NCBI RefSeq assembly: GCF_010882175.1
Contig: NZ_WKLH01000007.1
Location: 62,001 to 126,000 of the forward strand
DNA from: Mangrovibacterium lignilyticum
GTDB lineage: Bacteria > Bacteroidota > Bacteroidia > Bacteroidales > Prolixibacteraceae
Reading direction: 5' to 3'
Length of the DNA stretch: 64,000 bases
The notes beneath the pieces are model-generated. The model saw only the letters and a program-made list of their open reading frames with translations. It searched no databases and was not told where the DNA came from. Positions 8,901-22,198 of this stretch are shown in pieces. Each line of letters starts with the position of its first letter. Within the stretch, counting starts at the first letter, position 1. The translations under genes were made by a program, and so were the position numbers.

Positions 8901-11168
8901 ATGAAGACAAATTTAAGAACAATATTATTGGCTGTTTTCTCTCTTTTCTGCTTTATTTCTTGTACTACCGAAAAAACTCACCAAAATGAAAAGGATGAGT
9001 TCATCACGAAGTTGATGAATAATATGTTTGTTGAAGAAAAAATTGCTCAACTCAATTTGGTGACACCTTCTGCTGGAACTGGCCCTTTTAAGACCAAAAG
9101 AGTCGTGGAAAAACTGCAGGAGGGATCTGCTGGAAATATTTTATCAGTGATGGGGTCCGTCGAAAGGATTCATAAAACAGCATCTCTCGCTGATAGTACT
9201 AGATTGAAAATTCCCTTCTTCATGGCTCTTGATATAATTCATGGCTATAAAACAATCTTCCCGATTCCCCTCGGATTGTCTTGCTCCTGGGATACCGTTC
9301 TTATTGAGAAAACTGCTAGAATTGCCGCTATCGAGGGGACGGCAATGGGCTATAATCAAACCTATTCTCCCATGGTGGATATTACCAGGGATCCTCGTTG
9401 GGGGCGTGTAATGGAAGGTGCAGGGGAAGATCCTTATTTGGGAAGTGTGGTAGCACGGGCTGTAGTAAAGGGATATCAAGGGGACGATTTGAATGATGAG
9501 ACGTCCATGATGGCTTGTGTGAAACATTTTGGCTTGTACGGTGCTTCAGAAGCCGGAAGAGATTACAACACCACAGACATGAGCAGGCTAACAATGTTTC
9601 AGTATTACCTGCCACCATACAAAGCAGCTATTGATGCCGGGGCAGGTAGTATAATGTCTTCGTTTAATGATGTTGATGGCGTCCCGGCAACGGCTAATAA
9701 ATGGCTGCTTACTGACTTATTACGTGATGAATGGGGCTTTGATGGGGTTGTCGTTAGTGATTACAACTGTGTTCAGGAACTTATTGCTCATGGCGTTGCC
9801 GCAGATTATAAGGAGGCGGTTAAAAAAGCAATGGACGCCGGCCTGGATATGGACATGGCCAGCGAAGGTTACTCTACGTTCCTAAAAAATTTAGTGAACG
9901 AAGGTGCCATTAAAATTGAACAAATCGATCAAGCCTGTCGGAGGGTTTTGGAGGGGAAATATGATCTGGGATTATTTGAGGATCCATACAAAAACTACAA
10001 TCCCGAAAAACCGGCAAAAGTTATCCTAACTGAAGAAAATAAGGAAGTTGCGAAACTAGCTGTTTGTAAGTCAATTGTCCTACTTAAAAATGACAATAAC
10101 ACGTTGCCGTTAAATAAGAATAGTAAAATCGCATTAATTGGTCCCTCTGTAGATGATCAGTTTGAAATGTTTAGCATGTGGTCACAAACAGGAGATAGAC
10201 AGAGCGTTATTACTATATTGGATGGGATCCGGAAACTAAATGAAAATGTAGTCTGTGCGGACGGAACATTTTTTACCGATGATCCGGATTATTTAAAAAA
10301 CGATGGCAGGTTTGACGAGGCAGAACAGTTTAAAAAAGAAAAAGAAGCGGTTGAAATTGCAACAAAATCTGATGTGATTGTTGCTGTATTGGGAGAGTCT
10401 ATCGCTGTATCAGGTGAGGCTAGATCAATGACCGATATATCGCTTCCAGGGTGTCAGGTAGAGTTGCTGAAAAAATTGAAAGCTACCGGAAAGCCCGTTG
10501 TCCTGGTGCTTTTGAGCGGGCGACCGCTTACGTTGGAAGATAATCTGCAGTATGCGGATGCTGTGCTGGAAGCCTGGCGACCAGGAACTATGGCAGGAGC
10601 GGGTTTAGCAGATGTTTTATTTGGCGATTACAACCCATCTGGTAAGCTTACGATGACTTTCCCAAGATCATTAGGGCAGATTCCAATTTATTACAATCAT
10701 AAACATACAGGAAGGCCTTATATAGAAGGTGAGAAAAGTGCTTTTAAATCTCGTTATCTGGACGAAAAGAATGATCCTCTCTTTCCTTTTGGGTTTGGAA
10801 TGAGCTATACATCTTTTGGCTATAGCCCCATATCACTAAGCGATACGTTAATGTCGGGGAATACAATCCAATTAGATGTTAGTGTTGATGTTTCAAATAC
10901 TGGTGATTATGCTGGAGAAGAAACAGTTCAGTTGTATTTGAATGATCCGGTTGCGTCAGTTGCTCGTCCCGTAAAGGAATTGAAAAAGTTTCGGAAGGTT
11001 TTTTTACAACCAGGAGAGTCACAAAGAGTACATTTTAAACTCTCGGTTGAAGATCTAAAGTTTTACAACTACGAACTTAAATGGGATTGGGAACCTGGAA
11101 AATTCATTGTTTACGTTGGAACAAACTCAGAAGAGATTCAAAAAGCATCCTTTGTTTGGAATAGATAG
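8901..11168 (+). CDS. GH3 beta-glycosidase, lipoprotein (BglX-like)
   Basis: The 755-residue protein has a lipoprotein signal (Cys21 in FISCTT). The N-terminal GH3 TIM barrel covers about 35-350, with SPMVDITRDPRWGR, KHFGLYG and the nucleophile Asp287 in VVSDYN. The second alpha/beta domain (about 385-600) contains the substrate-loop segment LGESIAVSGEARS, and a fibronectin-III-like domain closes the protein (about 655-740). This is the arrangement of periplasmic BglX-type enzymes, which release beta-linked glucose, xylose or galactose; the exact sugar cannot be read off. It probably faces the periplasm. It is followed by a strong terminator at 11198, so it does not read through efficiently into the next gene. 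Confidence 0.92.
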   Translation: MKTNLRTILLAVFSLFCFISCTTEKTHQNEKDEFITKLMNNMFVEEKIAQLNLVTPSAGTGPFKTKRVVEKLQEGSAGNILSVMGSVERIHKTASLADSTRLKIPFFMALDIIHGYKTIFPIPLGLSCSWDTVLIEKTARIAAIEGTAMGYNQTYSPMVDITRDPRWGRVMEGAGEDPYLGSVVARAVVKGYQGDDLNDETSMMACVKHFGLYGASEAGRDYNTTDMSRLTMFQYYLPPYKAAIDAGAGSIMSSFNDVDGVPATANKWLLTDLLRDEWGFDGVVVSDYNCVQELIAHGVAADYKEAVKKAMDAGLDMDMASEGYSTFLKNLVNEGAIKIEQIDQACRRVLEGKYDLGLFEDPYKNYNPEKPAKVILTEENKEVAKLAVCKSIVLLKNDNNTLPLNKNSKIALIGPSVDDQFEMFSMWSQTGDRQSVITILDGIRKLNENVVCADGTFFTDDPDYLKNDGRFDEAEQFKKEKEAVEIATKSDVIVAVLGESIAVSGEARSMTDISLPGCQVELLKKLKATGKPVVLVLLSGRPLTLEDNLQYADAVLEAWRPGTMAGAGLADVLFGDYNPSGKLTMTFPRSLGQIPIYYNHKHTGRPYIEGEKSAFKSRYLDEKNDPLFPFGFGMSYTSFGYSPISLSDTLMSGNTIQLDVSVDVSNTGDYAGEETVQLYLNDPVASVARPVKELKKFRKVFLQPGESQRVHFKLSVEDLKFYNYELKWDWEPGKFIVYVGTNSEEIQKASFVWNR

Positions 11169-11197
11169 TTTGATCATTGGTTTTTATATCGTTTAAT

Positions 11198-11234
11198 AAA
11201 GAGGTGGGTAGCGAAATATGCCCATCTCTTTTCA
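11198..11234 (+). terminator. Rho-independent terminator after the GH3 gene
   Basis: AAAGAGGTGGG (11198-11208) pairs over 11 bp, with one G-T, with CCCATCTCTTT (11221-11231) and runs into further T. It lies upstream of the ATG at 11264 and argues against translation of the next gene from 11177. Confidence 0.85.
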
Positions 11235-11263
11235 CTCTTTTTGAAAACATTCTTAGACTGAAA

Positions 11264-14200
11264 ATGAGAAGATTTTTACCCTTGCTTATTGGTGTGATTT
11301 CCAGCCTGTATGGTTTTTGTCAGAATACAGGATATCTGCATACTTTGTCAAGCTACATTGAGAATATTGACGTTTTAGAGGAAGGTCAGGAAAAAGCTCA
11401 CGCCTATTCTATCCCCAGTTCATATATACTTCTTAATGGCAAATGGAAGTTTGCTTATTTTGAAACACCGTTTGGTATTCCGGACGATTTCTACAAAGTA
11501 TCGTTTAACGATGCTAATTGGGATACTCTCGAAGTGCCGTCTAACTGGGAGATGAAAGGGTATGGCGACAAATTTTTTCGAAATGTGGGAACTGGTTTTC
11601 CCTTGGGACGAATGGGCCGTCGAACTCCAGCCGATAGTTACAAATCGACAACATTAGATGACAAGTATGTTCCGGTAAAACCAGGAGAAGTTCCCTATGA
11701 GTGGAATCCAACAGGTGCCTATCGAACCTCTTTTGAATTGCCCTCCGATTGGGATGGCAAAGAGGTATTTTTGCGCTTCGAAAAAATAGCTTCAGCGTCA
11801 TTTGTTTGGGTTAACGGGAAACAAGTTGGGTATAATGAAGGGTCTCATGAGCCCTCTGAGTATAACATTACCCCTTATCTACAAAAAGGGAAAAACACAG
11901 TTGCTGTTCTTGTAACCAAGTTTTCCGACGCGTATTATTTAGAGGGAGTTGATGCCTGGAGACTAGCAGGGATATTTGACGATGTTACGGTTTTTGCAAC
12001 TCCAAAGCAGCGGATTTTTGACTGGCAGGTTGTTACCGACCTGGATGATTCGTTTACAAATGCGGACTTGTTGCTAGCTGTCGATGTTAAAAGTTATGAT
12101 GCTACAAATGAGAAATTTGAAATAAAAGCAACATTAACAAGAAACAATCAGACAATCTTTTCTTCAGCCAGTCATGTATTTGCAGTTTCGAAGGATAGTA
12201 TCCAAACAGTATCGATTAAAGAGTTTATTGCCAATCCACGGAAATGGACTTCAGAAACGCCCGATTTGTATAACTTGACAATTGAACTGTTCGATCAGTA
12301 TGGTTCTCTGGCTGATGCGTTGGATACCAAGATTGGCTTCAAAGAAACCCAAATTGTTGGAAATACATTTTATCTAAACGGAGTCCCACTGAAAGTAAAT
12401 GCAATCAACTCGCATATGCAGCACCCGGAAATGGGGCATTACGTCGATGAAGAGACAATTCGCAAGGATTTTGAGCAGTTAAAGCAATTCAATTTTAATG
12501 CAGTTCGTACATCACATTACCCTCCTACAAATAAATACATAGAGTTAGCCGATGAGTACGGCCTCTTTATTATTGACGAAGTCAGTGATGAAGCTCATCA
12601 ATCTCCATATTTATCCGGGAAAAGTGATTTTGTTGAAATGTACAGGGACAGGACCCGCAAGTTAGTTCTTCGTGATCGAAATCACCCTTGTGTATTATTT
12701 TGGAGTGCCGGAAATGAAAGTGGTGAAGGAAAAAATATAAACGAGGTCGTTAAACTCGGCAAAGAGCTTGATCCTACCAGATATTGGATGTATGGTGGTA
12801 ATGCGCCAGTTCATCCGGCAGAGGACATTATTGGTCCGCGCTATCCAACCCCAATTGAGTTGGAAATGCACGTCGGTTTAAATGAGGAGGATAACAGACC
12901 TTCATTTATGGACGAATACCTCGCTGTAACTGGTAATGCGGGTGGCGGACTTGACGAATATTGGAGAACTATCTATAGCCATCCAAAACTGATGGGGGGA
13001 GCCATTTGGGATTTCGTGAGTACCGGAGTTACAGAGCCTATTAGACGCCTAATTGACTCTTCGAAATACGATACCCCGGTACACATTATGGGAAATGCCC
13101 AATTGGTAGATGGAAAGGATGGCAAGGCGATTGATTTAAATGGCCATGACCAGTGGGTCGAAGTTTACCAGTCCGAAAATACGGAGATATCAGGCGAGAA
13201 ATTGTCGCTCTCTCTGGATGTTTTTCCGAGAAATCTTGCCCGATTAGGCGGCTATTATATTACCAAAGGAAATAACCAGTTTGGAATTAATCAGAAAGGG
13301 AAAAATGAACTGGAGTTTTACTTATTTAATGGTGAACGGCAAGTCGTTACAGCACCATTGCCAGGTGACTGGGAATATCATTGGCATACTATAACAGCGG
13401 TATATAACGGCAACGAAATGAAACTATATATCGATGGTGAGGTGAAAGCTTCCAAACTTGTTACCGGTGCTATTGTTAATCTACCTTTTCCGCTAAATAT
13501 TGGCAGAAATGCAGAAAAACACGGCGATGGTACTTCAGAATACATTTGTGATGCGTTGATTGATAATGTGGGTGTTTTTACCAAGGAAATAAATCCTTCT
13601 TCTGCGATAGACAAGAGTGATGCTGATTTATGGATGGATTTTGAAAGCGAGTCTCGTGAAGGTAATTTTTATAGTTACGGAATCGGAGCCAGGACCTATG
13701 GTGCTATGTGGCCCAATAGAAAGCCTCAGCCGGAGATGTGGCAGATGAAGAAAACTTGTCAGCCTTTAGCATTTAATCTGATAGATAGAGAAAACTGCGT
13801 CGTACAGGTGTGGAACCGCAGTCATTTCTTGAATGCTTCGCATTGGAGAACGACATGGAAACTCACCGAAGACGGGAAAGAAATACAATCAGGAGAGTTG
13901 GATTTGGATGTAAAGCCATTGGAGCGTGGAAATATTAATATTCCCTGTAAAAAGCCGGATATTAAAGCCGGGAAGGAATACCGTTTAAATATCAGTTCTT
14001 GTTTAAAAGAGAGTGAATTGTGGGCGCCTGTTGGCTTTGAAATTTCCTGGGAGCAGTTTGAATTAAAGGAGTGGTATCAAAACAACACTGTTGTTTCAAA
14101 TGAGGGTCAGAACATTGCACTGACTTCAGATTCTACATGTTTTATTGTTCGAGGTAAGGACTTTACGTACAATTTTGATAGGGAATCAGGAGAACTGGTT

Positions 14201-15067
14201 TCATTGAATGTAAATGGTGAAGAACTATTGAAATCCCCTCTTCGATTAAATGTATGGCGAGCACCTATTGCCAACGAATTGGATTCATGGAATGGCTCTT
14301 CTTTTAAAAATTCAGGATGGAAAAGCGAGTATGGTGATGTCATTGCTACGGAATATTACTCGAACGGGCTTCACAACCTGAAGCATTATCCACTGGAAGT
14401 TAGAGCATCTAAGACGAATGGAAATGTGTATGTCTATGCACGTGAATTTGTCCTTCTAAACGGAGGAACAATGGAATTTGCCCAGCTGGATAAATACATC
14501 ATGGGGGCAAAATACAACGGTTTCGAGAATATTTATGAGTACAGAATAAATAGTGATGGCGAAATAAATATCGAACATACCTTTTTGCCGCAGGGAACGA
14601 TGCCTCAGTTTTTACCCCGTGTAGGACTTTCATTGCAATTAAACAATCAATTAAACCATGTGGAATGGTATGGCCGCGGTCCTCAGGAAAACTATCCGGA
14701 CCGGAAAAGTGGCTATAAAGTAGGTATCTATAGCTCAACGGTCGAGGATATGTACGAACCTTACTTAATTCCACAGGAGAACGGATTGAGAACAGATAAC
14801 CGTTGGCTGAAGATGGTGGACCAAACAGGAAACGGGTTGATGTTTGCAACGGATCAATATTTCAACTTTAGTACCTCAATTTATTCAACCGAGAATCTCA
14901 CCAAGGCAGTATATACTTATCAACTCGAAAAAGATAAAGCAGTTACTGTGAATTTAGATTATGCTACAACCGGTGTTGGCGGAACAGCGCGGGGCATTTT
15001 AAATTCTTACAGGGTTTATCCGACAGGCTACCACAGGAAGATTACAATAAGAACGTTGAAGAAATAG
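11264..15067 (+). CDS. Large GH2 beta-galactosidase-like enzyme with LamG-like insert
   Basis: The frame is open from 11177, but the terminator at 11198-11234 and the signal peptide starting MRRFLPLLIG put the start at ATG 11264, giving 1267 residues. N-terminal GH2 sandwich domains cover about 25-340 and the TIM barrel about 345-605. The acid/base is Glu485 in AGNESGEG and the nucleophile Glu551 in FMDEYLAV. A concanavalin/LamG-like domain of about 185 residues (about 605-790, including AIDLNGHDQWVEV and MKLYIDGEVKAS) is inserted after the barrel, before the usual GH2 domains 4 and 5 (about 800-1265). The insert makes the protein about 200 residues longer than LacZ. It probably binds the polymer or shapes the active site. 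It starts a five-gene operon ending at 25299. Confidence 0.87.
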   Translation: MRRFLPLLIGVISSLYGFCQNTGYLHTLSSYIENIDVLEEGQEKAHAYSIPSSYILLNGKWKFAYFETPFGIPDDFYKVSFNDANWDTLEVPSNWEMKGYGDKFFRNVGTGFPLGRMGRRTPADSYKSTTLDDKYVPVKPGEVPYEWNPTGAYRTSFELPSDWDGKEVFLRFEKIASASFVWVNGKQVGYNEGSHEPSEYNITPYLQKGKNTVAVLVTKFSDAYYLEGVDAWRLAGIFDDVTVFATPKQRIFDWQVVTDLDDSFTNADLLLAVDVKSYDATNEKFEIKATLTRNNQTIFSSASHVFAVSKDSIQTVSIKEFIANPRKWTSETPDLYNLTIELFDQYGSLADALDTKIGFKETQIVGNTFYLNGVPLKVNAINSHMQHPEMGHYVDEETIRKDFEQLKQFNFNAVRTSHYPPTNKYIELADEYGLFIIDEVSDEAHQSPYLSGKSDFVEMYRDRTRKLVLRDRNHPCVLFWSAGNESGEGKNINEVVKLGKELDPTRYWMYGGNAPVHPAEDIIGPRYPTPIELEMHVGLNEEDNRPSFMDEYLAVTGNAGGGLDEYWRTIYSHPKLMGGAIWDFVSTGVTEPIRRLIDSSKYDTPVHIMGNAQLVDGKDGKAIDLNGHDQWVEVYQSENTEISGEKLSLSLDVFPRNLARLGGYYITKGNNQFGINQKGKNELEFYLFNGERQVVTAPLPGDWEYHWHTITAVYNGNEMKLYIDGEVKASKLVTGAIVNLPFPLNIGRNAEKHGDGTSEYICDALIDNVGVFTKEINPSSAIDKSDADLWMDFESESREGNFYSYGIGARTYGAMWPNRKPQPEMWQMKKTCQPLAFNLIDRENCVVQVWNRSHFLNASHWRTTWKLTEDGKEIQSGELDLDVKPLERGNINIPCKKPDIKAGKEYRLNISSCLKESELWAPVGFEISWEQFELKEWYQNNTVVSNEGQNIALTSDSTCFIVRGKDFTYNFDRESGELVSLNVNGEELLKSPLRLNVWRAPIANELDSWNGSSFKNSGWKSEYGDVIATEYYSNGLHNLKHYPLEVRASKTNGNVYVYAREFVLLNGGTMEFAQLDKYIMGAKYNGFENIYEYRINSDGEINIEHTFLPQGTMPQFLPRVGLSLQLNNQLNHVEWYGRGPQENYPDRKSGYKVGIYSSTVEDMYEPYLIPQENGLRTDNRWLKMVDQTGNGLMFATDQYFNFSTSIYSTENLTKAVYTYQLEKDKAVTVNLDYATTGVGGTARGILNSYRVYPTGYHRKITIRTLKK

Positions 15068-15089
15068 TACACAAACAAAAATAGAATAG

Positions 15090-18407
<3,318 letters not shown>

Positions 18408-18479
18408 TTGATTAATTCGTTTGAACGACAGTTGATTGACGCAACATGGAACTAAGTTGTTCCTAAAATAGACCAGGTG

Positions 18480-21400
18480 ATGAAAAGAAGAGATTTTATA
18501 AAGTTGACAGGTAGCGCAGGTGCTGTTTTTTGCCTGTTGACACCCCAATCAATAAAGGCCCTTACCGATGGTGACTATGCGGGACTTGAAAATAGTTTTA
18601 TCAATCCACAGAGGTCAGTCGGACCCTGGGTGGTTTGGCATTGGACATCGGCCAATCAGACCAAAGAAGGTGTTATAAGCGACTTGCAAGGAATGGCAGA
18701 GGCAGGTATTGCTGGTGCGACATTATTTAGCTTTCCTACTGGCGGAATGGGATCAGGTGGTGGCACAGTAATCGATAATCCGGCAGAGCCGTTAACTCCT
18801 GAATGGTTTGATTTGATTGACTTAGCCGTTAATGAAGCGGATCGTCTGGGATTAAAATTAGCCATTCAGATTAGTGCAGGATGGGCAACCGCTGGAGGTG
18901 ATTGGATTCCTCCTGAGCTTTCTCAACAGCAAGTTGTATGGAGCGAAACCCTGATTCAGGGAGGTCAAACGTATTTAGGATCACTGGAACGTCCTACCCG
19001 AGGCGAACCAATTGGTGGACACGGGATAGCCCAACCAGAGATACCAGATAGTTGGAACAATTACTACCGGGATTTGCATGTTTTGGCTTTTCCGGTACCA
19101 CAGGACTGGTCGAAAACAAGCTTTACCGAAAATGCGAAAATAACATCGAACCTGCCGGTAACTGATTTTGAAAAATTAGGATCGCCAGACAATCGGTCTG
19201 TCGTCCTGAAATCGGAAAAAGAGGGATACATTCAATTTGAATTTGAAAATCCTTTCACCTTGAGGGCAATTAAGGTTGAATCAGGCAGTTATAACTTGCC
19301 AGCTCACACGATGGAGATCCAGCAAAGTAACGATGGCGTTACGTTTGCAACAATTGGTAAGTTGGATGCTATGTTGAGTGGCTTTCAGACCCAATTGACA
19401 GAATTAACTCATGTTGTTCCTCAGTCGACTGCAAAATTCTTTAGACTGGTTTATACCCTGAAGCCTCCAATTAATTATGACGAACACATGGTCGGCGCAT
19501 CATTCACCTCCGGTGGTTTTGGAGCCAGACCGTATGGTGAACCATCCGGATTTGTTGATCTTTCAAAAATGGTCGATGACTTGAGTATTGCCTCTGTTTG
19601 CTTATTGAGTCAAGCAACAGTTCATCATTGGGAGGCAAAAGCAGCGATGACCTGGGGCAAAAGTCGACGCGTCGCCAATGCCGAAATGCCTGCTAGTGCT
19701 TGCATCCCACTTGATGCGATTATTGATTTGACAAATGAGATGCAGGAAGACGGAACGCTTAATTGGAAGGTACCTGATGGTGAGTGGAAGATTATGCGTT
19801 TCGGTTACACAACAATGGCACGAACCAATGGACATGGTGTCGGGCAGGGGCTGGAATCAGATAAATTTAGTCGGGAGGGAGCACGAATTGCCTTCGAAGG
19901 GTGGTATGGACGAATACTTGATCATGTTGGGCCACGAATGGCCGATAGTGTCGTTAAAATGCTCAACATCGACAGTTGGGAGTGTGGTTCACAGAACTGG
20001 TCTCCAGTATTTAAAGAAGAATTTGAAAAACGTCGCGGGTATAAAGTGACAAAATACTTACCGCTGATGACCGGTATCCCGGTGGAGAGCGCCGAAGTTT
20101 CAGAAGCTTTTTTGTATGATATTCGTCGCACGATTGCCGATTTAATAAGTGACAATTTTTTCGATGAAATGAGGAATCTGGCACATGCTAAAGGTTCCCT
20201 GGTGAATACCGAAGTTACGAACCCTACAATGACATCAGATGGAATCCTGGCATACAAAAACGTTGATGAAACTTCCAGTGAGTTCTGGTGTGAAAAATGG
20301 AACTGCTGGAAGCCGTGTGATATCCGGGATGCGGCATCAGGAGCTCGTGTTTACGGTAAGCAGATCGTTATTGCAGAAGCCTTTACCGGAGGAGGAGATT
20401 GGCGAGAGCATCCCTATGACCTGAAGGCGTTGGGCGATATGCACTATGTCGATGGCGTTAACCGAATGATGATTCACCTTTGGGCAGCGCAACCTTATCC
20501 GGAGCGAAAGCCCGGAGCGACAGGAGCAACGGGATTGTATTTCAATCAAAATACAACATGGATTAAGCCGGGGAAGGTCTGGCTCGACTATATGAGAAGA
20601 GTACAAGCTTTGCTTCAATCCGGAGTTACCACCTGCGATGCACTTTACTTTATTGGTGAGGAAATACCAGCCCGAGCATTAATTCCCCCGAAATACGGAT
20701 CTTTTTTTGTCACAGAACCGGCCTTGCCAGACGGATATGATTATGACTCGATAAATCAAGATGCGTTATTATCGCGTGCCAGGGTCGAAGAAAATAATAT
20801 TGTTTTACCCAACGAAGTTCGCTATCGGGTTTTGGTATTACATCCTGATACGAAGTTGACTCCTCAATTGGCGAGAAAAATCAAAGCCTTGATTGCAGAA
20901 GGTGCACAAGTTGTTGGACCTAAACCCACTGGTTCCATTACGCTGGAGGGGGGAGTGCAGTCACACGAAGAGGTGCTGTCTATTGCAGATGAAGTCTGGG
21001 GCGATCTGGACGGTGTCTTACGTCAGGAACGAACCTATGGCTTAGGGCGTATCTTCTGGGGAATGCCAATGGTAGATGTACTAGACCGGATGAACCTTTC
21101 TCCCGATGTGTTATTCCTAAATCAAACAGAGACGTTGTCGGGGAACCCGTTTCGGGCGACAGCGAATCAACCGGTTGGATACAATCCAACTGCATATGGG
21201 GAAGATCGTAAAGGTTGGGGCCTCATGTGGAACCACAGAATTAATGAAGGGAGGGACTTCTATTTTCTATCCAACCAGGAACAGATGTTGATTTCGACAG
21301 AAATCAGCATTCGTCAGTCGGGGAGAGTTCCCGAGTTTTGGCATCCGGATTCCGGTCAGATAGAAGATGTCCCGGTTTGGCGTGAAGAAAATGGAAGGAC

Positions 21401-22136
21401 GATTATCTCACACATATTTCAACCGGTTGAATCTGTTTTTGTTATGTTTAGGCATTCGTCAGCTAAGACTAATCAATTGGTTGATATTATTAGCCCGAAT
21501 CAAGGAGCTAAAACTAATCTCCAGATAGACGTTCAAGGTTCAAATATCAATGTTTGGGCGAAAGAAAGTGGAAGCTGGATTTTGGAAAAGAAAAACGGAA
21601 ATCAACATGAAGTTAAAGTTAATAAGATAGATACGCCTGTTGCTGTTGAAGGAGAATGGGAAGTTCGGTTCCCACTGTTAACAGGAGAGGAACGTGTTAC
21701 AGAACTAAACTTGGGGTCGTGGACAAATTCGGAAGATGACGAGATTAAACATTTCTCAGGAACTGCGACCTATCATAAAAAGGTCGATTTAGATGAAACA
21801 TTGTTAGGAAAAAATAAACGCATTTTCCTGGATCTTGGAGAGGTTCGTAATTTGGCTCGCGTGAAAGTGAATGGTCAAGACTTGGGGGTAATCTGGAAAC
21901 CACCCTATTGCATTGAGATGACAACAACAGCTAAGCCTGGTCCAAATATTATAGAAATCGAAGTTACGAATACTTGGCATAATCGGCTGGCGTATGATGC
22001 GGGCCTACCTAAAAAGGAAAGACAAACCTGGGTGGCCTGTGGAATCCGAAATGGTGGGATTAAAAAGAAAGCCAAATTAGTACCGGCGGGAATTCTAGGA
22101 CCTGTTAAAATTAATACTTGGATTAAGGCAAAGTAG
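18480..22136 (+). CDS. GH106-family alpha-L-rhamnosidase
   Basis: The frame begins with GTG at 18477, directly followed by ATG at 18480; the ATG is preferred, giving 1218 residues. The N-terminus MKRRDFIKLTG is a twin-arginine type export signal. The GH106 hallmark follows: GPWVVWHWTSANQTKEGVI (about 40-60) with the segment GIAGATLFSFP, an aldolase-type catalytic barrel, and C-terminal galactose-binding-like sandwich domains ending in RVKVNGQDLGVIWKPP and NTWHNRLAYD. Length is normal for the family (1000-1250). GH106 enzymes remove terminal alpha-L-rhamnose from rhamnogalacturonan-type glycans. It is 72 bp behind the GH2 gene in the same operon. Individual catalytic glutamates were not pinpointed. 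Confidence 0.9.
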   Translation: MKRRDFIKLTGSAGAVFCLLTPQSIKALTDGDYAGLENSFINPQRSVGPWVVWHWTSANQTKEGVISDLQGMAEAGIAGATLFSFPTGGMGSGGGTVIDNPAEPLTPEWFDLIDLAVNEADRLGLKLAIQISAGWATAGGDWIPPELSQQQVVWSETLIQGGQTYLGSLERPTRGEPIGGHGIAQPEIPDSWNNYYRDLHVLAFPVPQDWSKTSFTENAKITSNLPVTDFEKLGSPDNRSVVLKSEKEGYIQFEFENPFTLRAIKVESGSYNLPAHTMEIQQSNDGVTFATIGKLDAMLSGFQTQLTELTHVVPQSTAKFFRLVYTLKPPINYDEHMVGASFTSGGFGARPYGEPSGFVDLSKMVDDLSIASVCLLSQATVHHWEAKAAMTWGKSRRVANAEMPASACIPLDAIIDLTNEMQEDGTLNWKVPDGEWKIMRFGYTTMARTNGHGVGQGLESDKFSREGARIAFEGWYGRILDHVGPRMADSVVKMLNIDSWECGSQNWSPVFKEEFEKRRGYKVTKYLPLMTGIPVESAEVSEAFLYDIRRTIADLISDNFFDEMRNLAHAKGSLVNTEVTNPTMTSDGILAYKNVDETSSEFWCEKWNCWKPCDIRDAASGARVYGKQIVIAEAFTGGGDWREHPYDLKALGDMHYVDGVNRMMIHLWAAQPYPERKPGATGATGLYFNQNTTWIKPGKVWLDYMRRVQALLQSGVTTCDALYFIGEEIPARALIPPKYGSFFVTEPALPDGYDYDSINQDALLSRARVEENNIVLPNEVRYRVLVLHPDTKLTPQLARKIKALIAEGAQVVGPKPTGSITLEGGVQSHEEVLSIADEVWGDLDGVLRQERTYGLGRIFWGMPMVDVLDRMNLSPDVLFLNQTETLSGNPFRATANQPVGYNPTAYGEDRKGWGLMWNHRINEGRDFYFLSNQEQMLISTEISIRQSGRVPEFWHPDSGQIEDVPVWREENGRTIISHIFQPVESVFVMFRHSSAKTNQLVDIISPNQGAKTNLQIDVQGSNINVWAKESGSWILEKKNGNQHEVKVNKIDTPVAVEGEWEVRFPLLTGEERVTELNLGSWTNSEDDEIKHFSGTATYHKKVDLDETLLGKNKRIFLDLGEVRNLARVKVNGQDLGVIWKPPYCIEMTTTAKPGPNIIEIEVTNTWHNRLAYDAGLPKKERQTWVACGIRNGGIKKKAKLVPAGILGPVKINTWIKAK

Positions 22137-22198
22137 CCTGAGCGTGTAGTCATAAAATAAGTTTGCAAAGAGCAATAAGAACAAAACCAATCAGTAAT

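Noticed and set aside
11177-11263. N-terminal extension of the LamG-bearing GH2 gene
   Set aside because: A strong terminator hairpin occupies this stretch and the signal peptide starts at 11264.
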